From the NCBI RefSeq assembly GCF_003001695.1, contig NZ_PVYX01000001.1, positions 868,001 through 932,000 of the forward strand: a DNA stretch of 64,000 nucleotides, written 5' to 3'. This stretch comes from Flagellimonas meridianipacifica. Lineage in GTDB: Bacteria > Bacteroidota > Bacteroidia > Flavobacteriales > Flavobacteriaceae. Below the pieces are notes generated by a model. That model did not search any database, was not told the origin of the DNA, and saw only the letters and a list, made by a program, of their open reading frames with translations. Position 1 is the stretch's first letter. Each line of letters begins with the position of its first letter. The translations under genes were made by a program, and so were the position numbers. Shown piece by piece: positions 15,891 through 24,674 of the stretch.

Positions 15891-18044
15891 ATGCGCAAAT
15901 TAACCTTCCTAATCGCTGTGCTTATTCTTGCCAGTTGTACCCAGGAAAAAAAGAGAGAACCTATTGCTGTGAACTATCCCGTTACCAAAAAGGTAGACAC
16001 TGTGGATACCTACTTCGGAACTGAAGTAAAAGACCCTTTTCGTTGGCTCGAAGATGACCGTAGTACCGAAACCGAAGCTTGGGTTAAGACTCAAAATGCC
16101 ACCACATTCGGTTACTTAGACAAAATCCCTTTTCGAGAAGACTTAAAAAACCGTCTGGAAAAGCTATGGAATTATGAAAAATTGGGCTCCCCTTTTACCG
16201 AAGGTGAGTACACTTATTTCTATAAAAATGATGGGCTTCAAAATCAATATGTGGTTTATCGCCAAAAAGATGGTGAAGAGGCAGAAGTGTTTTTAGACCC
16301 CAATACATTTTCTGAAGACGGTACCACTTCATTAATGGGCCTGAGTTTTACCGAAGATGGTTCCAAAGCCGCCTACTTGATTTCCGAGGGAGGAAGTGAT
16401 TGGAGAAAGGGAATCGTAATCGACACAAAATCCATGGAAAGAGTAGAGGATACGCTTGTGGATATCAAATTCAGTGGTATTTCATGGAAAGGAAATGACG
16501 GTTTCTACTATTCCAGTTATGATAAACCAGAAGGAAGTGAACTTTCTGCTAAAACAGACCAACATAAACTATACTATCATAGCTTGGGAGCCCCGCAATC
16601 CGAGGACAAGTTGGTATTCGGAGGGATACCTGAGGAAAAACATAGATATGTAGGGGGCAGTGTATCCAAAGATGAAAAGTACTTGTTTGTTTCCGCTCGA
16701 ATATCTACTTCGGGGAACAAACTTTTCATGAAAGATTTATCAAAACCAAATAGTGAATTGGTCACGATTCTTGATGACACGGACTCAGATACCTATGTAA
16801 TTGACAATACAGATTCCAAACTGTTTTTGGTTACGAACAGAGACGCGCCCAATAAAAAAATTGTCGCCGTAGATGCTTCCAACCCAACTCCTGAAAATTG
16901 GAAGGATGTTATTCCAGAAACCGAGAATGTACTTACACCTGGAACCGGAGGCGGATACTTCTTCGCAGAATATATGGTTGATGCAATTTCCAAAGTTATC
17001 CAGTACAATTATGATGGTAAGTTGGTGCGTGAGGTTGAACTTCCTGGAGTGGGAAGCGCCAATGGATTTGGAGGCAAAAAAGAAGAAAAGGAGTTCTATT
17101 TTTCCTTTACCAATTACAACACGCCTGGTTCCTCGTACAAATTTAATGTGGAAACAGGTGCCTATGAGCAATACTGGAAACCTGAAATTGATTTCAATCC
17201 CGAGGATTATGTTTCCACCCAGGTCTTTTTCGATTCAAAGGATGGGACCAAAGTCCCTATGATCATTACCTACAAAAAAGGTGTGGAAATGAATGGAGAA
17301 AATCCTACTATTCTATACGGATATGGTGGTTTTAATATAAGTCTTACTCCCTCGTTCAGTATAGTAAATGCAGTTTGGATGGAGCAAGGTGGAATTTATG
17401 CTGTACCCAATCTTAGGGGCGGTGGGGAATACGGCAAGAAATGGCATATTGCCGGCACCAAGCAACAAAAGCAGAATGTGTTTGATGATTTTATCGCGGC
17501 AGCCGAATATTTAATTGCTAACAATTATACCTCCAAGGAATACTTAGCTATTCGTGGAGGCTCGAATGGAGGGCTTTTAGTTGGGGCTACCATGACGCAA
17601 CGTCCTGATTTGATGCAGGTGGCGCTGCCTGCAGTAGGTGTTTTGGATATGTTACGTTACCATACGTTCACGGCAGGTGCTGGATGGGCCTATGATTACG
17701 GGACCTCTGAAGATGACAAAGAAATGTTTGAATACTTAAAAGGGTATTCTCCAGTGCACAATGTAAAAGAGGGTGTGGAGTATCCAGCTACTTTGGTCAC
17801 CACTGGGGATCATGACGACCGTGTTGTTCCAGCACATAGCTTTAAGTTTACTGCCGAGCTCCAAGAAAAACAACAAGGGGACAATCCTACCTTAATCCGT
17901 ATTGAAACCAATGCGGGGCACGGAGCGGGAACACCTGTAAGTAAGACCATTGAGCAGTACGCTGATATTTTTGGTTTTACCTTATTTAACATGGGATATG
18001 ATAACCTTCCAAACCAAGCCGTTTTGAAGGAATTTAAAGATTAA
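15891..18044 (+). CDS. Prolyl oligopeptidase (S9A), lipoprotein
   Basis: The 717-residue protein begins [16 protein letters not shown], a lipoprotein signal with lipobox cysteine at residue 16, so it is envelope-anchored. The N-terminal segment and seven-blade propeller (about 60-430) lead to the alpha/beta hydrolase domain. The catalytic serine is in [12 protein letters not shown] (about residue 560), the aspartate in [13 protein letters not shown] (about 645) and the histidine in ETNAGHGAG (about 680). It cleaves short peptides after proline, probably in the periplasm or on the cell surface. A TTG two codons upstream is a weaker start than this ATG. Confidence 0.93.
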   Translation: MRKLTFLIAVLILASCTQEKKREPIAVNYPVTKKVDTVDTYFGTEVKDPFRWLEDDRSTETEAWVKTQNATTFGYLDKIPFREDLKNRLEKLWNYEKLGSPFTEGEYTYFYKNDGLQNQYVVYRQKDGEEAEVFLDPNTFSEDGTTSLMGLSFTEDGSKAAYLISEGGSDWRKGIVIDTKSMERVEDTLVDIKFSGISWKGNDGFYYSSYDKPEGSELSAKTDQHKLYYHSLGAPQSEDKLVFGGIPEEKHRYVGGSVSKDEKYLFVSARISTSGNKLFMKDLSKPNSELVTILDDTDSDTYVIDNTDSKLFLVTNRDAPNKKIVAVDASNPTPENWKDVIPETENVLTPGTGGGYFFAEYMVDAISKVIQYNYDGKLVREVELPGVGSANGFGGKKEEKEFYFSFTNYNTPGSSYKFNVETGAYEQYWKPEIDFNPEDYVSTQVFFDSKDGTKVPMIITYKKGVEMNGENPTILYGYGGFNISLTPSFSIVNAVWMEQGGIYAVPNLRGGGEYGKKWHIAGTKQQKQNVFDDFIAAAEYLIANNYTSKEYLAIRGGSNGGLLVGATMTQRPDLMQVALPAVGVLDMLRYHTFTAGAGWAYDYGTSEDDKEMFEYLKGYSPVHNVKEGVEYPATLVTTGDHDDRVVPAHSFKFTAELQEKQQGDNPTLIRIETNAGHGAGTPVSKTIEQYADIFGFTLFNMGYDNLPNQAVLKEFKD

Positions 18045-18063
18045 TCAAATTGGATATTTAATC

Positions 18064-18092
18064 AAATCCGCCTTTGAGGAGGCGGATTTTTT
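18064..18092 (+). terminator. Terminator after the prolyl oligopeptidase gene
   Basis: AAATCCGCC (18064-18072) pairs perfectly with GGCGGATTT (18081-18089) and leads into a T run. The next gene's first in-frame ATG is directly after the T run, which favours the later start at 18108. Confidence 0.8.
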
Positions 18093-18107
18093 ATGCTCTT
18101 AAAAATA

Positions 18108-19115
18108 ATGCTCGACGTTCAGGTTCACTCTTTTGATTATGATGGCAGGTTGATTCTGAAGGATATCTTTTTTAAAGTCAACAAAGGGGAGCATATTGCC
18201 TTAATGGGAGAAAGTGGCTCAGGGAAAAGTACGCTGTTGAAAATTATCTACGGTTTGCTTCATCTTAAAGAAGGTTCCATTTTTTGGGGAGAAAAACAAG
18301 CCCTGGGGCCCAATTACAATTTAGTGCCTGGAGAGCCTTATATGAAATACTTGTCCCAAGATTTTGATTTGATGCCCTTCACCACTGTGGAAGAGAACAT
18401 TGCGGAGCATCTTTCTGTTTTCACACGAGAAACTCATGCTGATCGTATTACCGAATTACTCGAAATGATCGAAATGAAGGACTATGCCAAAACAAAGGTT
18501 AAAAACCTTAGTGGAGGCCAACAACAACGAATAGCCCTGGCAAAAGTGCTTGCCCAAGAACCCGAAGTGCTTTTGTTGGATGAGCCTTTCGGTCACATTG
18601 ATAATTTTAAGCGAAATGCTCTCCGATACAATTTGTTTCCTTACCTAAGGAATAAAGGTATTACCGTTATAACCGCTAGTCACGACCCTAATGATGTCCT
18701 ATCTTATTGCGATAGGATTTTGGTTATCAAGGATGGGAAATGTTTAGCAAATCACGAGACCCAGTTGCTGTACCAAAACCCCCCAAATTTTTATATAGCG
18801 TCATTGTTTGGCGAGGTGAATCAGGTTCCCATTCGCCTACTTAAATCTTACGCTCCATTGGATACTTCCGTATTGATTTATCCGCATGAATTTAAAATTT
18901 CGAAGGAGTCGGGGCTCAAAGTAGAAATTACCAAATCGCAATTCAGGGGCTCCCATTTTTTAGTTGAAGGAGAGACAAAGGAAGGATATTCACTTCGCTT
19001 TAATTCAAATGAAGAACATGATATTTCTTCTTCGGTTTATTTGAACATATCTTTGGAGACTATCAACTTACGGCTAAAGCCCAAAGAAGCATTTTGGACC
19101 AAGGAATCATCATAA
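18108..19115 (+). CDS. Orphan ABC transporter ATP-binding protein
   Basis: The 335-residue protein has a full ATPase: Walker A GESGSGKST near residues 35-43, signature [13 protein letters not shown], Walker B VLLLDEPFGHID, and H-loop TASHDPND. The C-terminal third (about 240-335) has beta-strand character and looks like a TOBE-type regulatory domain, as in ferric-iron or polyamine importer ATPases. No permease or binding protein is nearby, so the partner must be encoded elsewhere. The ATG at 18108 gives MLDVQVHSFDYDG. A start five codons earlier touches the upstream terminator. Confidence 0.8.
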   Translation: MLDVQVHSFDYDGRLILKDIFFKVNKGEHIALMGESGSGKSTLLKIIYGLLHLKEGSIFWGEKQALGPNYNLVPGEPYMKYLSQDFDLMPFTTVEENIAEHLSVFTRETHADRITELLEMIEMKDYAKTKVKNLSGGQQQRIALAKVLAQEPEVLLLDEPFGHIDNFKRNALRYNLFPYLRNKGITVITASHDPNDVLSYCDRILVIKDGKCLANHETQLLYQNPPNFYIASLFGEVNQVPIRLLKSYAPLDTSVLIYPHEFKISKESGLKVEITKSQFRGSHFLVEGETKEGYSLRFNSNEEHDISSSVYLNISLETINLRLKPKEAFWTKESS

Positions 19116-19498
19116 AAGAACTTCAGTTTAAAGCTGTACGCAGTAGCGGACCAGGAGGGCAACATGCCAATAAAGTTTCTTCCAAGATAGAACTCTCATT
19201 TGATGTTGATGCTTCTTTGGGCTTGTCACCAGAGGAAAAGCAACGAATATGCCTAAAACTACGATCAAGATTAACTGCGGAAAAAATTCTCAAACTAAAC
19301 TGTGAAGAATCAAGAAGTCAGCACAAGAACAAAGAGTTGGTAACCAAGCGCTTCTTTCTCCTATTAAAAAAGGCTCTGGAAGTTCCCAAAAAAAGGAAAC
19401 CTACAAAGCCTTCAAAATCTTCGGTTGAGCAACGCTTAAAATCCAAGCGAAAGCAGTCCAACAAAAAAATCAATCGCAAAAGACCCGATTTGGACTAA
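19094..19498 (+). CDS. arfB: ArfB-like peptidyl-tRNA hydrolase (ribosome rescue)
   Basis: The 134-residue protein is a stand-alone release-factor catalytic domain. VRSSGPGGQHANKVSSKIEL (residues about 15-34) holds the GGQ motif that hydrolyses peptidyl-tRNA. The C-terminal tail is very basic (KKRKPTKPSK, RLKSKRKQSNKKINRKR), as needed to enter the empty mRNA channel of stalled ribosomes. It has no codon-recognition domain. The start is a TTG inside the last 22 bases of the ABC ATPase gene, and no in-frame ATG is available. Its expression probably depends on translation of the upstream gene. Confidence 0.87.
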   Translation: MDQGIIIKELQFKAVRSSGPGGQHANKVSSKIELSFDVDASLGLSPEEKQRICLKLRSRLTAEKILKLNCEESRSQHKNKELVTKRFFLLLKKALEVPKKRKPTKPSKSSVEQRLKSKRKQSNKKINRKRPDLD

Positions 19499-19875
19499 CC
19501 CATTGACGGGACTTCATAAAAGTATTGGGCCTTTTTTATTTTCCCGTCCTCCACTTGATACAAGCAGAGCTCTTCAAAAGCCCAACGGCCCGTATCCTTG
19601 AAAGTGGCATCCATGGACATGGGTACTACGAAATGATTGGCGGCTACCATAGGGTCTCCTACCGTACCCCCATGAACTGCTTCAATGCTCTCCGCCCATT
19701 GCAAATAACCATTCCAAATATTGTCTTTTCCCTTGGTTACTTTTTCCCCAGGCATTCCATCCATTTCTATACTTTCTGCATCATCTGCATAAAGGTCATA
19801 GGCCTCCTTGTACTTTTCTTCACGGCACAACTGAACCAGTTTATCCGCAACTTCTTGTGTTGTCATGACATTCAT
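19495..19875 (-). CDS. NTF2-like / SnoaL-type small protein
   Basis: The 126-residue protein is the third single-domain cone-fold protein in the window. The pattern includes KYKEAYDLYADDAESIEMDGMPGEKVTKGKDNI followed by strand-rich sequence ending YFYEVPSMG. M4 (MTTQEV) is an alternative start. It has no signal peptide. It converges with arfB and their ends overlap by 4 bases. Upstream, an 8-bp inverted repeat AATACCTT/AAGGTATT (19885-19892 and 19912-19919) flanks a TATCTTTA element on the minus strand, a possible promoter with an operator. Confidence 0.78.
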   Translation of the reverse strand: MNVMTTQEVADKLVQLCREEKYKEAYDLYADDAESIEMDGMPGEKVTKGKDNIWNGYLQWAESIEAVHGGTVGDPMVAANHFVVPMSMDATFKDTGRWAFEELCLYQVEDGKIKKAQYFYEVPSMG

Positions 19876-19884
19876 TTATTGGTT

Positions 19885-19919
19885 AATACCTTTAAAGATA
19901 AGCATCTTGATAAGGTATT
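19885..19919 (-). promoter_or_regulatory. Inverted repeat with possible -7 element
   Basis: AATACCTT and AAGGTATT, 19 bases apart, flank TTATCTTTAAAG on the minus strand, close to the TAnnTTTG consensus, just upstream of the NTF2-like gene. This could be a promoter with an overlapping operator, or only a weak hairpin. Confidence 0.3.
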
Positions 19920-19949
19920 TGTTTTAAGGAATGGTTAAACCAATCCCGA

Positions 19950-20399
19950 TTAATCTATTTTCGAGATTTTGATTGTCTTCCCATTGAATTTGAAGCTCTC
20001 ACCAGTAGTTTTTCCCAATAAACACTGCCCTATTGGAGAGGCGACGGAAATGCAGAATATCTTTTCATGGGTATCTTCAAAAACTCCTGCAAAAACTGAC
20101 AGAAAATAGGATTGGTCATTGGTTTTTATTAAACTTCCTAAACTTGCATTTGAAGTGGATTTGTCAATAGAAATTCTTCGAAGTATCTCTTTTACTTGTT
20201 TCAGCTCCTTTTCCTGTTTTTCCAGTTTTTCCTGTTCCAACTGAACCATCGCCCTTCCCGTTTCGTGCTTATCTCCCGCGGTGCTTTTGGTTTCGTTGAC
20301 CAAAGAATCCTGAAGAAGCTTATATCTTGCAGTCAACTTCTGTTCCTTTTCATTTACATAAGCATGGCAGTGTTCCAGAAGCGCTGTTTTTATCGACAT
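19950..20399 (-). CDS. GreA/GreB-like protein
   Basis: The 149-residue protein has an N-terminal coiled coil (about 15-75, with LEQEKLEKQEKELKQVKEILRRI) and a C-terminal domain with VASPIGQCLLGKTTGESFKFNGKTIKISKID. The latter resembles the GreA C-terminal signature SPIGxALLGK. Known Gre factors insert an acidic coiled-coil tip into RNA polymerase to rescue backtracked complexes. Here the coiled-coil arm is divergent, so activity is unproven. Similar flavobacterial proteins are often mis-named 3-oxoacyl-ACP synthase. It lies 11 bases after the histidine kinase gene end, read on the opposite side of its stop, so upstream transcription from the kinase operon could include it. Confidence 0.7.
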   Translation of the reverse strand: MSIKTALLEHCHAYVNEKEQKLTARYKLLQDSLVNETKSTAGDKHETGRAMVQLEQEKLEKQEKELKQVKEILRRISIDKSTSNASLGSLIKTNDQSYFLSVFAGVFEDTHEKIFCISVASPIGQCLLGKTTGESFKFNGKTIKISKID

Positions 20400-20410
20400 G
20401 GAGCCTATTT

Positions 20411-21760
20411 TTATATAAAGGTCAATCTGAAAACCGTTTCAACACTAGGGATGGAATGCACTTTGATGCTTCCACCATGCAACTGCATTACCCTCTTTGA
20501 AAGACTCAATCCAATCCCGGTCCCACTTGTCTTCGTAGTAAAAAAAGGTACAAAGATTTCTTCCATTAGTTCCTTGGGTATTCCTGGTCCGTTGTCCCTT
20601 ACTTCAATAGTTTTTATTCCGCTTTCTTGCTTTGCTATTAGCTGAACTTGGGCATTGTTGGTGTTTTCTGAGGATTGAATGGCATTTTTGCACAGATTGA
20701 GCAGTACTTGCGAAATTTGTTTTTCATCTATGTAAATCTCTAGATTGAGCGGAGTACAATCTATTGTGAATTCAACGCCAGACTCCTTTGCCTGGGTCTC
20801 CAATAGCACTTGTATTTTGTTAATTAGGTTAAATCCATTTACCAAGGTCCTATCCGGTTCCGGTACGCTTAAGAGTGTTCGATAGGACTGGACGAAATCC
20901 ATCAGGTCGCCCCCCTGGTCTTTAATTACTTGCAAACCTTTTACGGTATTCTGTATTTGCGCTTCCTCCAAATCCGATGCAGAAATGGCCTCCCCATTCT
21001 TCGAAAAATATTTGATAATCGTATCCGAAATAGAAGTTATGGGGGTAATGGTGTTCATAATTTCATGGGTCAGTACACGAATCAATCTTACCCAGGATTC
21101 CGTTTGTTTTTCATCCAATTCCTTGTCAATATCCTGGGCTACGACCAACAACAATTCTTGCTCGTTAAGGACAATCCCCCGAGATTTTAAAGCCAATTGT
21201 TTTTGCTCCCTTTCATTGGTCAACTCCACCAGTTTACGATCAAACGGTTTCAATTCACTAAAAAGTTGGTACAGTTTTTCATCAACCTGTTGTAACTGCT
21301 TGATATGGTTTAACGGACTGTGATTGAGCAAACGTTCCATAGTCGGATTGGCAAATAATATATGTCCTGCCGGATTTACTGTAAGGATACCTATATCCGC
21401 TTGCTTGATAATTTCCTGATAATACTTTTCCTTGGCTTCATTCTTTAGATAAAGATCCTGAACCGTATCATTGAGCAGATTCAAACTATGGTTAAGTTCG
21501 TTCAAGGATTTTAGCTTGGTTTCCTTGGGAAATCGAAGCGTGAAATCTTCGTTCTTCATGGCTTTGAACAGATAGGCAATAGCGCTATTCATTTGATTGA
21601 AAAAACGAACTAGAAGTATTATCTGAACCACAAAAAACAAGAACCAAAGTCCACTAAATAAGAATTCCTTATTAATAAATGTGTAGGCTATCCCTAAGGC
21701 AGTAATGCCTATAAATACCACCCTAACAATAAGCCGATAATAAAAATTGTTACTTACCAT
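20411..21760 (-). CDS. Membrane sensor histidine kinase (NtrY/NtrB-like)
   Basis: Two membrane helices (about 11-28 and 35-54) are separated by only a few residues, so there is almost no periplasmic sensor. A HAMP-like linker follows, then a PAS domain (about 118-210, DIGILTVNPAGHILFANPT). The dimerisation domain has His232 in VLTHEIMNTITP. The ATPase domain has QVLLNLCKNAIQSS (N box), EVRDNGPGIP (G1) and FFTTKTSGTGIGLSLSKR (F/G2). It starts inside the stop of the sigma-54 activator gene (ATGA overlap at 21760), giving coupled expression. It probably senses membrane or cytoplasmic cues and phosphorylates that activator. Confidence 0.9.
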   Translation of the reverse strand: MVSNNFYYRLIVRVVFIGITALGIAYTFINKEFLFSGLWFLFFVVQIILLVRFFNQMNSAIAYLFKAMKNEDFTLRFPKETKLKSLNELNHSLNLLNDTVQDLYLKNEAKEKYYQEIIKQADIGILTVNPAGHILFANPTMERLLNHSPLNHIKQLQQVDEKLYQLFSELKPFDRKLVELTNEREQKQLALKSRGIVLNEQELLLVVAQDIDKELDEKQTESWVRLIRVLTHEIMNTITPITSISDTIIKYFSKNGEAISASDLEEAQIQNTVKGLQVIKDQGGDLMDFVQSYRTLLSVPEPDRTLVNGFNLINKIQVLLETQAKESGVEFTIDCTPLNLEIYIDEKQISQVLLNLCKNAIQSSENTNNAQVQLIAKQESGIKTIEVRDNGPGIPKELMEEIFVPFFTTKTSGTGIGLSLSKRVMQLHGGSIKVHSIPSVETVFRLTFI

Positions 21761-23124
21761 CAGGACTGATTCTTTTTCAATTTGTTATAGAGCGTTTGTC
21801 TTGAAATCCCAAGCTGTTCGGCCGCTGCACTGTGATTTCCCTCATTCTGTTCAAGTGCCTTGGCAATCATTTGCTGTTCCATATCATCTAGGGTCAAGGC
21901 ACTATTGCCCAATTCGTTATGAGGTTTTGGGTGCAATAAAAAATCTGATGGTTTTATCACATCTCCTTCAGACAAAATTACTGCACGTTCCATAGTATGC
22001 TGTAATTCCCTGATATTACCTGGCCAAGTATAGGTCATTAGTTTTTCTTGGGCTGCACTATTGATTTTGAGGCTCGGTTTATCGTATTTGCCCCCAAACC
22101 TTTTCAGAAAGAAGTCGGCCAATACAAGTATGTCCCCCTCCCGCTCACGGAGAGGTGGTACCTCAATATGTATAGTATTGATGCGGTAGAGCAAATCCTC
22201 TCTAAAAAGTCCGTCGGCGACCATTTGTTCCAAGTTGCAGTTTGTAGCACAGATTAATCGGATATCCACGGAAATGGATTTATTGGACCCCACTCTAACA
22301 ATGGATTTGTTCTGTATTGCGGATAGAAGTTTTGCTTGCATTTGTAAAGAAAGGTTCCCCATCTCATCCAAAAAAAGACTCCCTTGGTGTGCAGCTTCAA
22401 ATTTTCCTACCCGATCTTCTTTTGCATCCGTAAATGATCCTTTCAAGTGACCAAAGAGCTCACTTTCGAAAAGGTTCTCCGCAATAGAACCCATATCAAC
22501 ACCAATGAACACCTCATCTTTTCGAGCTGAAAGACGATGGAGCTCTCTTGCAATCAATTCTTTACCCGTTCCATTCTCTCCAGTAATCAAAACATTGACA
22601 TCGGTCTTGGCCACCTTTTTTACAAGATTCAAAACAGAATTCAATGCCTTGGAATTTCCGATAATCAAATTCTTTCCTTCATTAATAACCTGTTTTAAAT
22701 GGGTTTCTTTCTTTTTTAGCTTATTGATTTCAAGCTTGGATTTTCTTAGTTCATATGCGGATTTCACTGTGGCCATTAAACGTTCATTGTTCCATGGTTT
22801 TAGGATGAAGTCTGCTGCGCCCTGCTTTAATGCACTCACGGCAAGATCCACTGCTCCATACGCAGTCATCAAGATTACGGAGGTATTGGGTGACTTCTTT
22901 TTTATTTCGTTCAACCAAAACAGTCCCTCATTTCCTGTATTGACCCCAGCAGAAAAATTCATATCCAAAAGAACAATATCTATTTCCTCCAGTTTAGGAA
23001 AAGATGAAAGCTGATTGGGGTTAAACAGGGTCTTAACACTTTTATACTCAAATTGAAGTAAAATCTCAAGCGCACTGAGCACGCTTTTATTATCATCCAC
23101 TACCAAAATATTGGCATCAATCAT
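21760..23124 (-). CDS. Sigma-54-dependent response regulator (NtrC/AtoC type)
   Basis: The receiver domain (1-120) shows the acidic pocket VVDDN, phospho-acceptor Asp54 in VLLDMNF and Lys109 in ILKPW. The AAA+ domain has Walker A GENGTGKE (182-189), a sigma-54-contacting loop written GSFTDA (229-234, where GAFTGA is canonical and GAFTDA is common in this phylum), and FLDEMGNL. The C-terminal Fis-type HTH is NHSAAAEQLGISRQTLYNKLKK. It should activate sigma-54 promoters after phosphorylation by the coupled kinase. It is divergent from tolC, whose promoter looks like its direct target. Confidence 0.93.
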   Translation of the reverse strand: MIDANILVVDDNKSVLSALEILLQFEYKSVKTLFNPNQLSSFPKLEEIDIVLLDMNFSAGVNTGNEGLFWLNEIKKKSPNTSVILMTAYGAVDLAVSALKQGAADFILKPWNNERLMATVKSAYELRKSKLEINKLKKKETHLKQVINEGKNLIIGNSKALNSVLNLVKKVAKTDVNVLITGENGTGKELIARELHRLSARKDEVFIGVDMGSIAENLFESELFGHLKGSFTDAKEDRVGKFEAAHQGSLFLDEMGNLSLQMQAKLLSAIQNKSIVRVGSNKSISVDIRLICATNCNLEQMVADGLFREDLLYRINTIHIEVPPLREREGDILVLADFFLKRFGGKYDKPSLKINSAAQEKLMTYTWPGNIRELQHTMERAVILSEGDVIKPSDFLLHPKPHNELGNSALTLDDMEQQMIAKALEQNEGNHSAAAEQLGISRQTLYNKLKKNQS

Positions 23125-23231
23125 AAATCCTATAGTTTATTGATTTAAAGCTACAAATAGAATGTCAATCCCGCTAGGCATTGTAAAATATTTGGACAGA
23201 AATTGTATAAAAAATTTACACTTTGTTTTTT

Positions 23232-23243
23232 CAATAATTATTG
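23232..23243. promoter_or_regulatory. 12-bp palindrome upstream of the sigma-54 promoter
   Basis: CAATAATTATTG is a perfect palindrome about 42 bases upstream of the -24 element, in the 199-base divergent gap. It is a candidate enhancer site for the adjacent activator. It is AT-only except at its ends and close to the promoter, so chance is a real possibility. Confidence 0.3.
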
Positions 23244-23283
23244 ATTTTATATTAAACATTTGATTTACAGATATTTAATTTTT

Positions 23284-23299
23284 TGGCATATGAATAGCT
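23284..23299 (+). promoter_or_regulatory. Sigma-54 -24/-12 promoter of the tolC-permease operon
   Basis: TGGCATATGAATAGCT has GG at 23285-23286 and GC at 23297-23298, the exact spacing of the sigma-54 consensus TGGCACG-N4-TTGCW. Four of the six -24 bases after the leading T fit well, and TAGCT differs from TTGCW at one base. Transcription would start near 23310, 14 bases before the tolC ATG. The adjacent divergent sigma-54 activator makes this functionally sensible. Confidence 0.7.
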
Positions 23300-23323
23300 T
23301 TAAGTTTGGCACAGCAATAAAAC

Positions 23324-24667
23324 ATGAAATTTAAAATATACATATCAGTAGTTTTCTTCATCTTGGCAGCTAAGATGTTTTCACAAAAAGCATGGACTTT
23401 GGATGAGTGTGTTTCTTATGCCGTTGAAAACAATTTGCAAGTCAAAAATCTTAGTTATACCAAAGACAACAATCGCGAGAGCTATCGTCAATCAGTTCGT
23501 AATTTGTTGCCCAACTTTAGTGGTTTTTCACAATATCGCTATAATACCGGTCTAAATGAGGACCCTTCAACCGGTGTATTTGTCAATCAAGAGTTCAACA
23601 GTTTCAATTATAGTGTCAACGCCAACCTAGACATTTTTCAAGGATTTCAAAAACTAAACTCCATCAAAGCGGCCAAGTTCATTTACGAAGCCGCCAAAGA
23701 AGATGTGCTTCAAGAGAAGTTTCTACTTGCCTTCAGAGTAATGAGCGCCTACTACGACATTAAGTTCAACGAAGGGTTGGTGGCAAACTCCTTGGAGCAA
23801 CAGGACATCTCACAGACCAATTACGATATGGTACAACGTCAGGTTGAGTTAGGGGTAATGGCAGAAGCAGATTTGGTGGAAGCCGAATCCAATTTGTTAT
23901 CGGACAAACTTTTGGTTACCCAAAATCGCAACTTACTTGCTCTATCCAAATTGACTCTACTTCAGGAAATGAACCTTACAGAAGAAAGTGACATCGAACT
24001 TCAAATTGAAGAAGCAAGTGAAAATGATGTGGAAGGCTCAGGTACAGTAGAGGTTGATTCTTTATATACGGCGGCAAAAGGATTCATTCCTGTAATCAAG
24101 TCCCAAGAATACTTGGTGAAGGCGGCCAAAAAGCAATTGAACGCTACTCGCGGTAATCTGTATCCTTCCTTATCCATGATTGCGGGTCTGGAATCAAGAT
24201 ATTCCGAAACTACATTAGATGACAACGATGTGCCCGTGCCTTTCTCAGACCAATTGAACGACAACTTTTCACGATTCATCGGGGCACAGATCATTGTTCC
24301 AATTACAAACGGATGGTCCAGCCGCTCACAGGTGAAGCAACAAAAAATTGCATTGTTACAAGCAGAAAACAATTTGGACATTCAAGAGCAGGCCTTATTT
24401 CAATTAGTTCAACAGCTGGTTCAAACCAACAACGCTTTAGTTGCCGAATACGAACAAAGCAACAAGCGTGTTGAATCACAAGGTTTGGCATTTCAAATTG
24501 CACAAAAGAGATACGAGAAAGGGCTGATTAACGCATTAGAGCTTTTTCAAGCTAAAAACTTATACGGAACAGCACAGAACGAAAATCTACAAGTACGCCT
24601 TCGTCTGAAAGTAAACGAAAGCACAATAGATTTTTATAGCGGCTTGCCAATTTTTAATATCAATTGA
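23324..24667 (+). CDS. TolC-family outer-membrane channel protein
   Basis: A signal peptide (MKFKIYISVVFFILAAKMFSQ) is followed by the TolC/OEP start AWTLDECVSYAVENNLQVKN. Two long helical repeats each pair coiled coils with beta-strand segments (SGFSQYRYNTGLN and LSMIAGLESRYSETT). The C-terminus shows KRYEKGLINALELFQAKNLYGTAQNENLQVRL. It would trimerise to form the exit duct of a tripartite exporter. It is the first gene after the sigma-54 promoter, 7 bases before the adaptor gene, and is the only outer-membrane component in the cluster. Confidence 0.92.
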   Translation: MKFKIYISVVFFILAAKMFSQKAWTLDECVSYAVENNLQVKNLSYTKDNNRESYRQSVRNLLPNFSGFSQYRYNTGLNEDPSTGVFVNQEFNSFNYSVNANLDIFQGFQKLNSIKAAKFIYEAAKEDVLQEKFLLAFRVMSAYYDIKFNEGLVANSLEQQDISQTNYDMVQRQVELGVMAEADLVEAESNLLSDKLLVTQNRNLLALSKLTLLQEMNLTEESDIELQIEEASENDVEGSGTVEVDSLYTAAKGFIPVIKSQEYLVKAAKKQLNATRGNLYPSLSMIAGLESRYSETTLDDNDVPVPFSDQLNDNFSRFIGAQIIVPITNGWSSRSQVKQQKIALLQAENNLDIQEQALFQLVQQLVQTNNALVAEYEQSNKRVESQGLAFQIAQKRYEKGLINALELFQAKNLYGTAQNENLQVRLRLKVNESTIDFYSGLPIFNIN

Positions 24668-24674
24668 TAGACTA

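Noticed and set aside
23304..23320. Second sigma-54-like site TGGCACAGCAATAAAA
   Set aside because: The -24 part fits well, but there is no GC at the -12 position, and the start codon is too near for a transcript from it.
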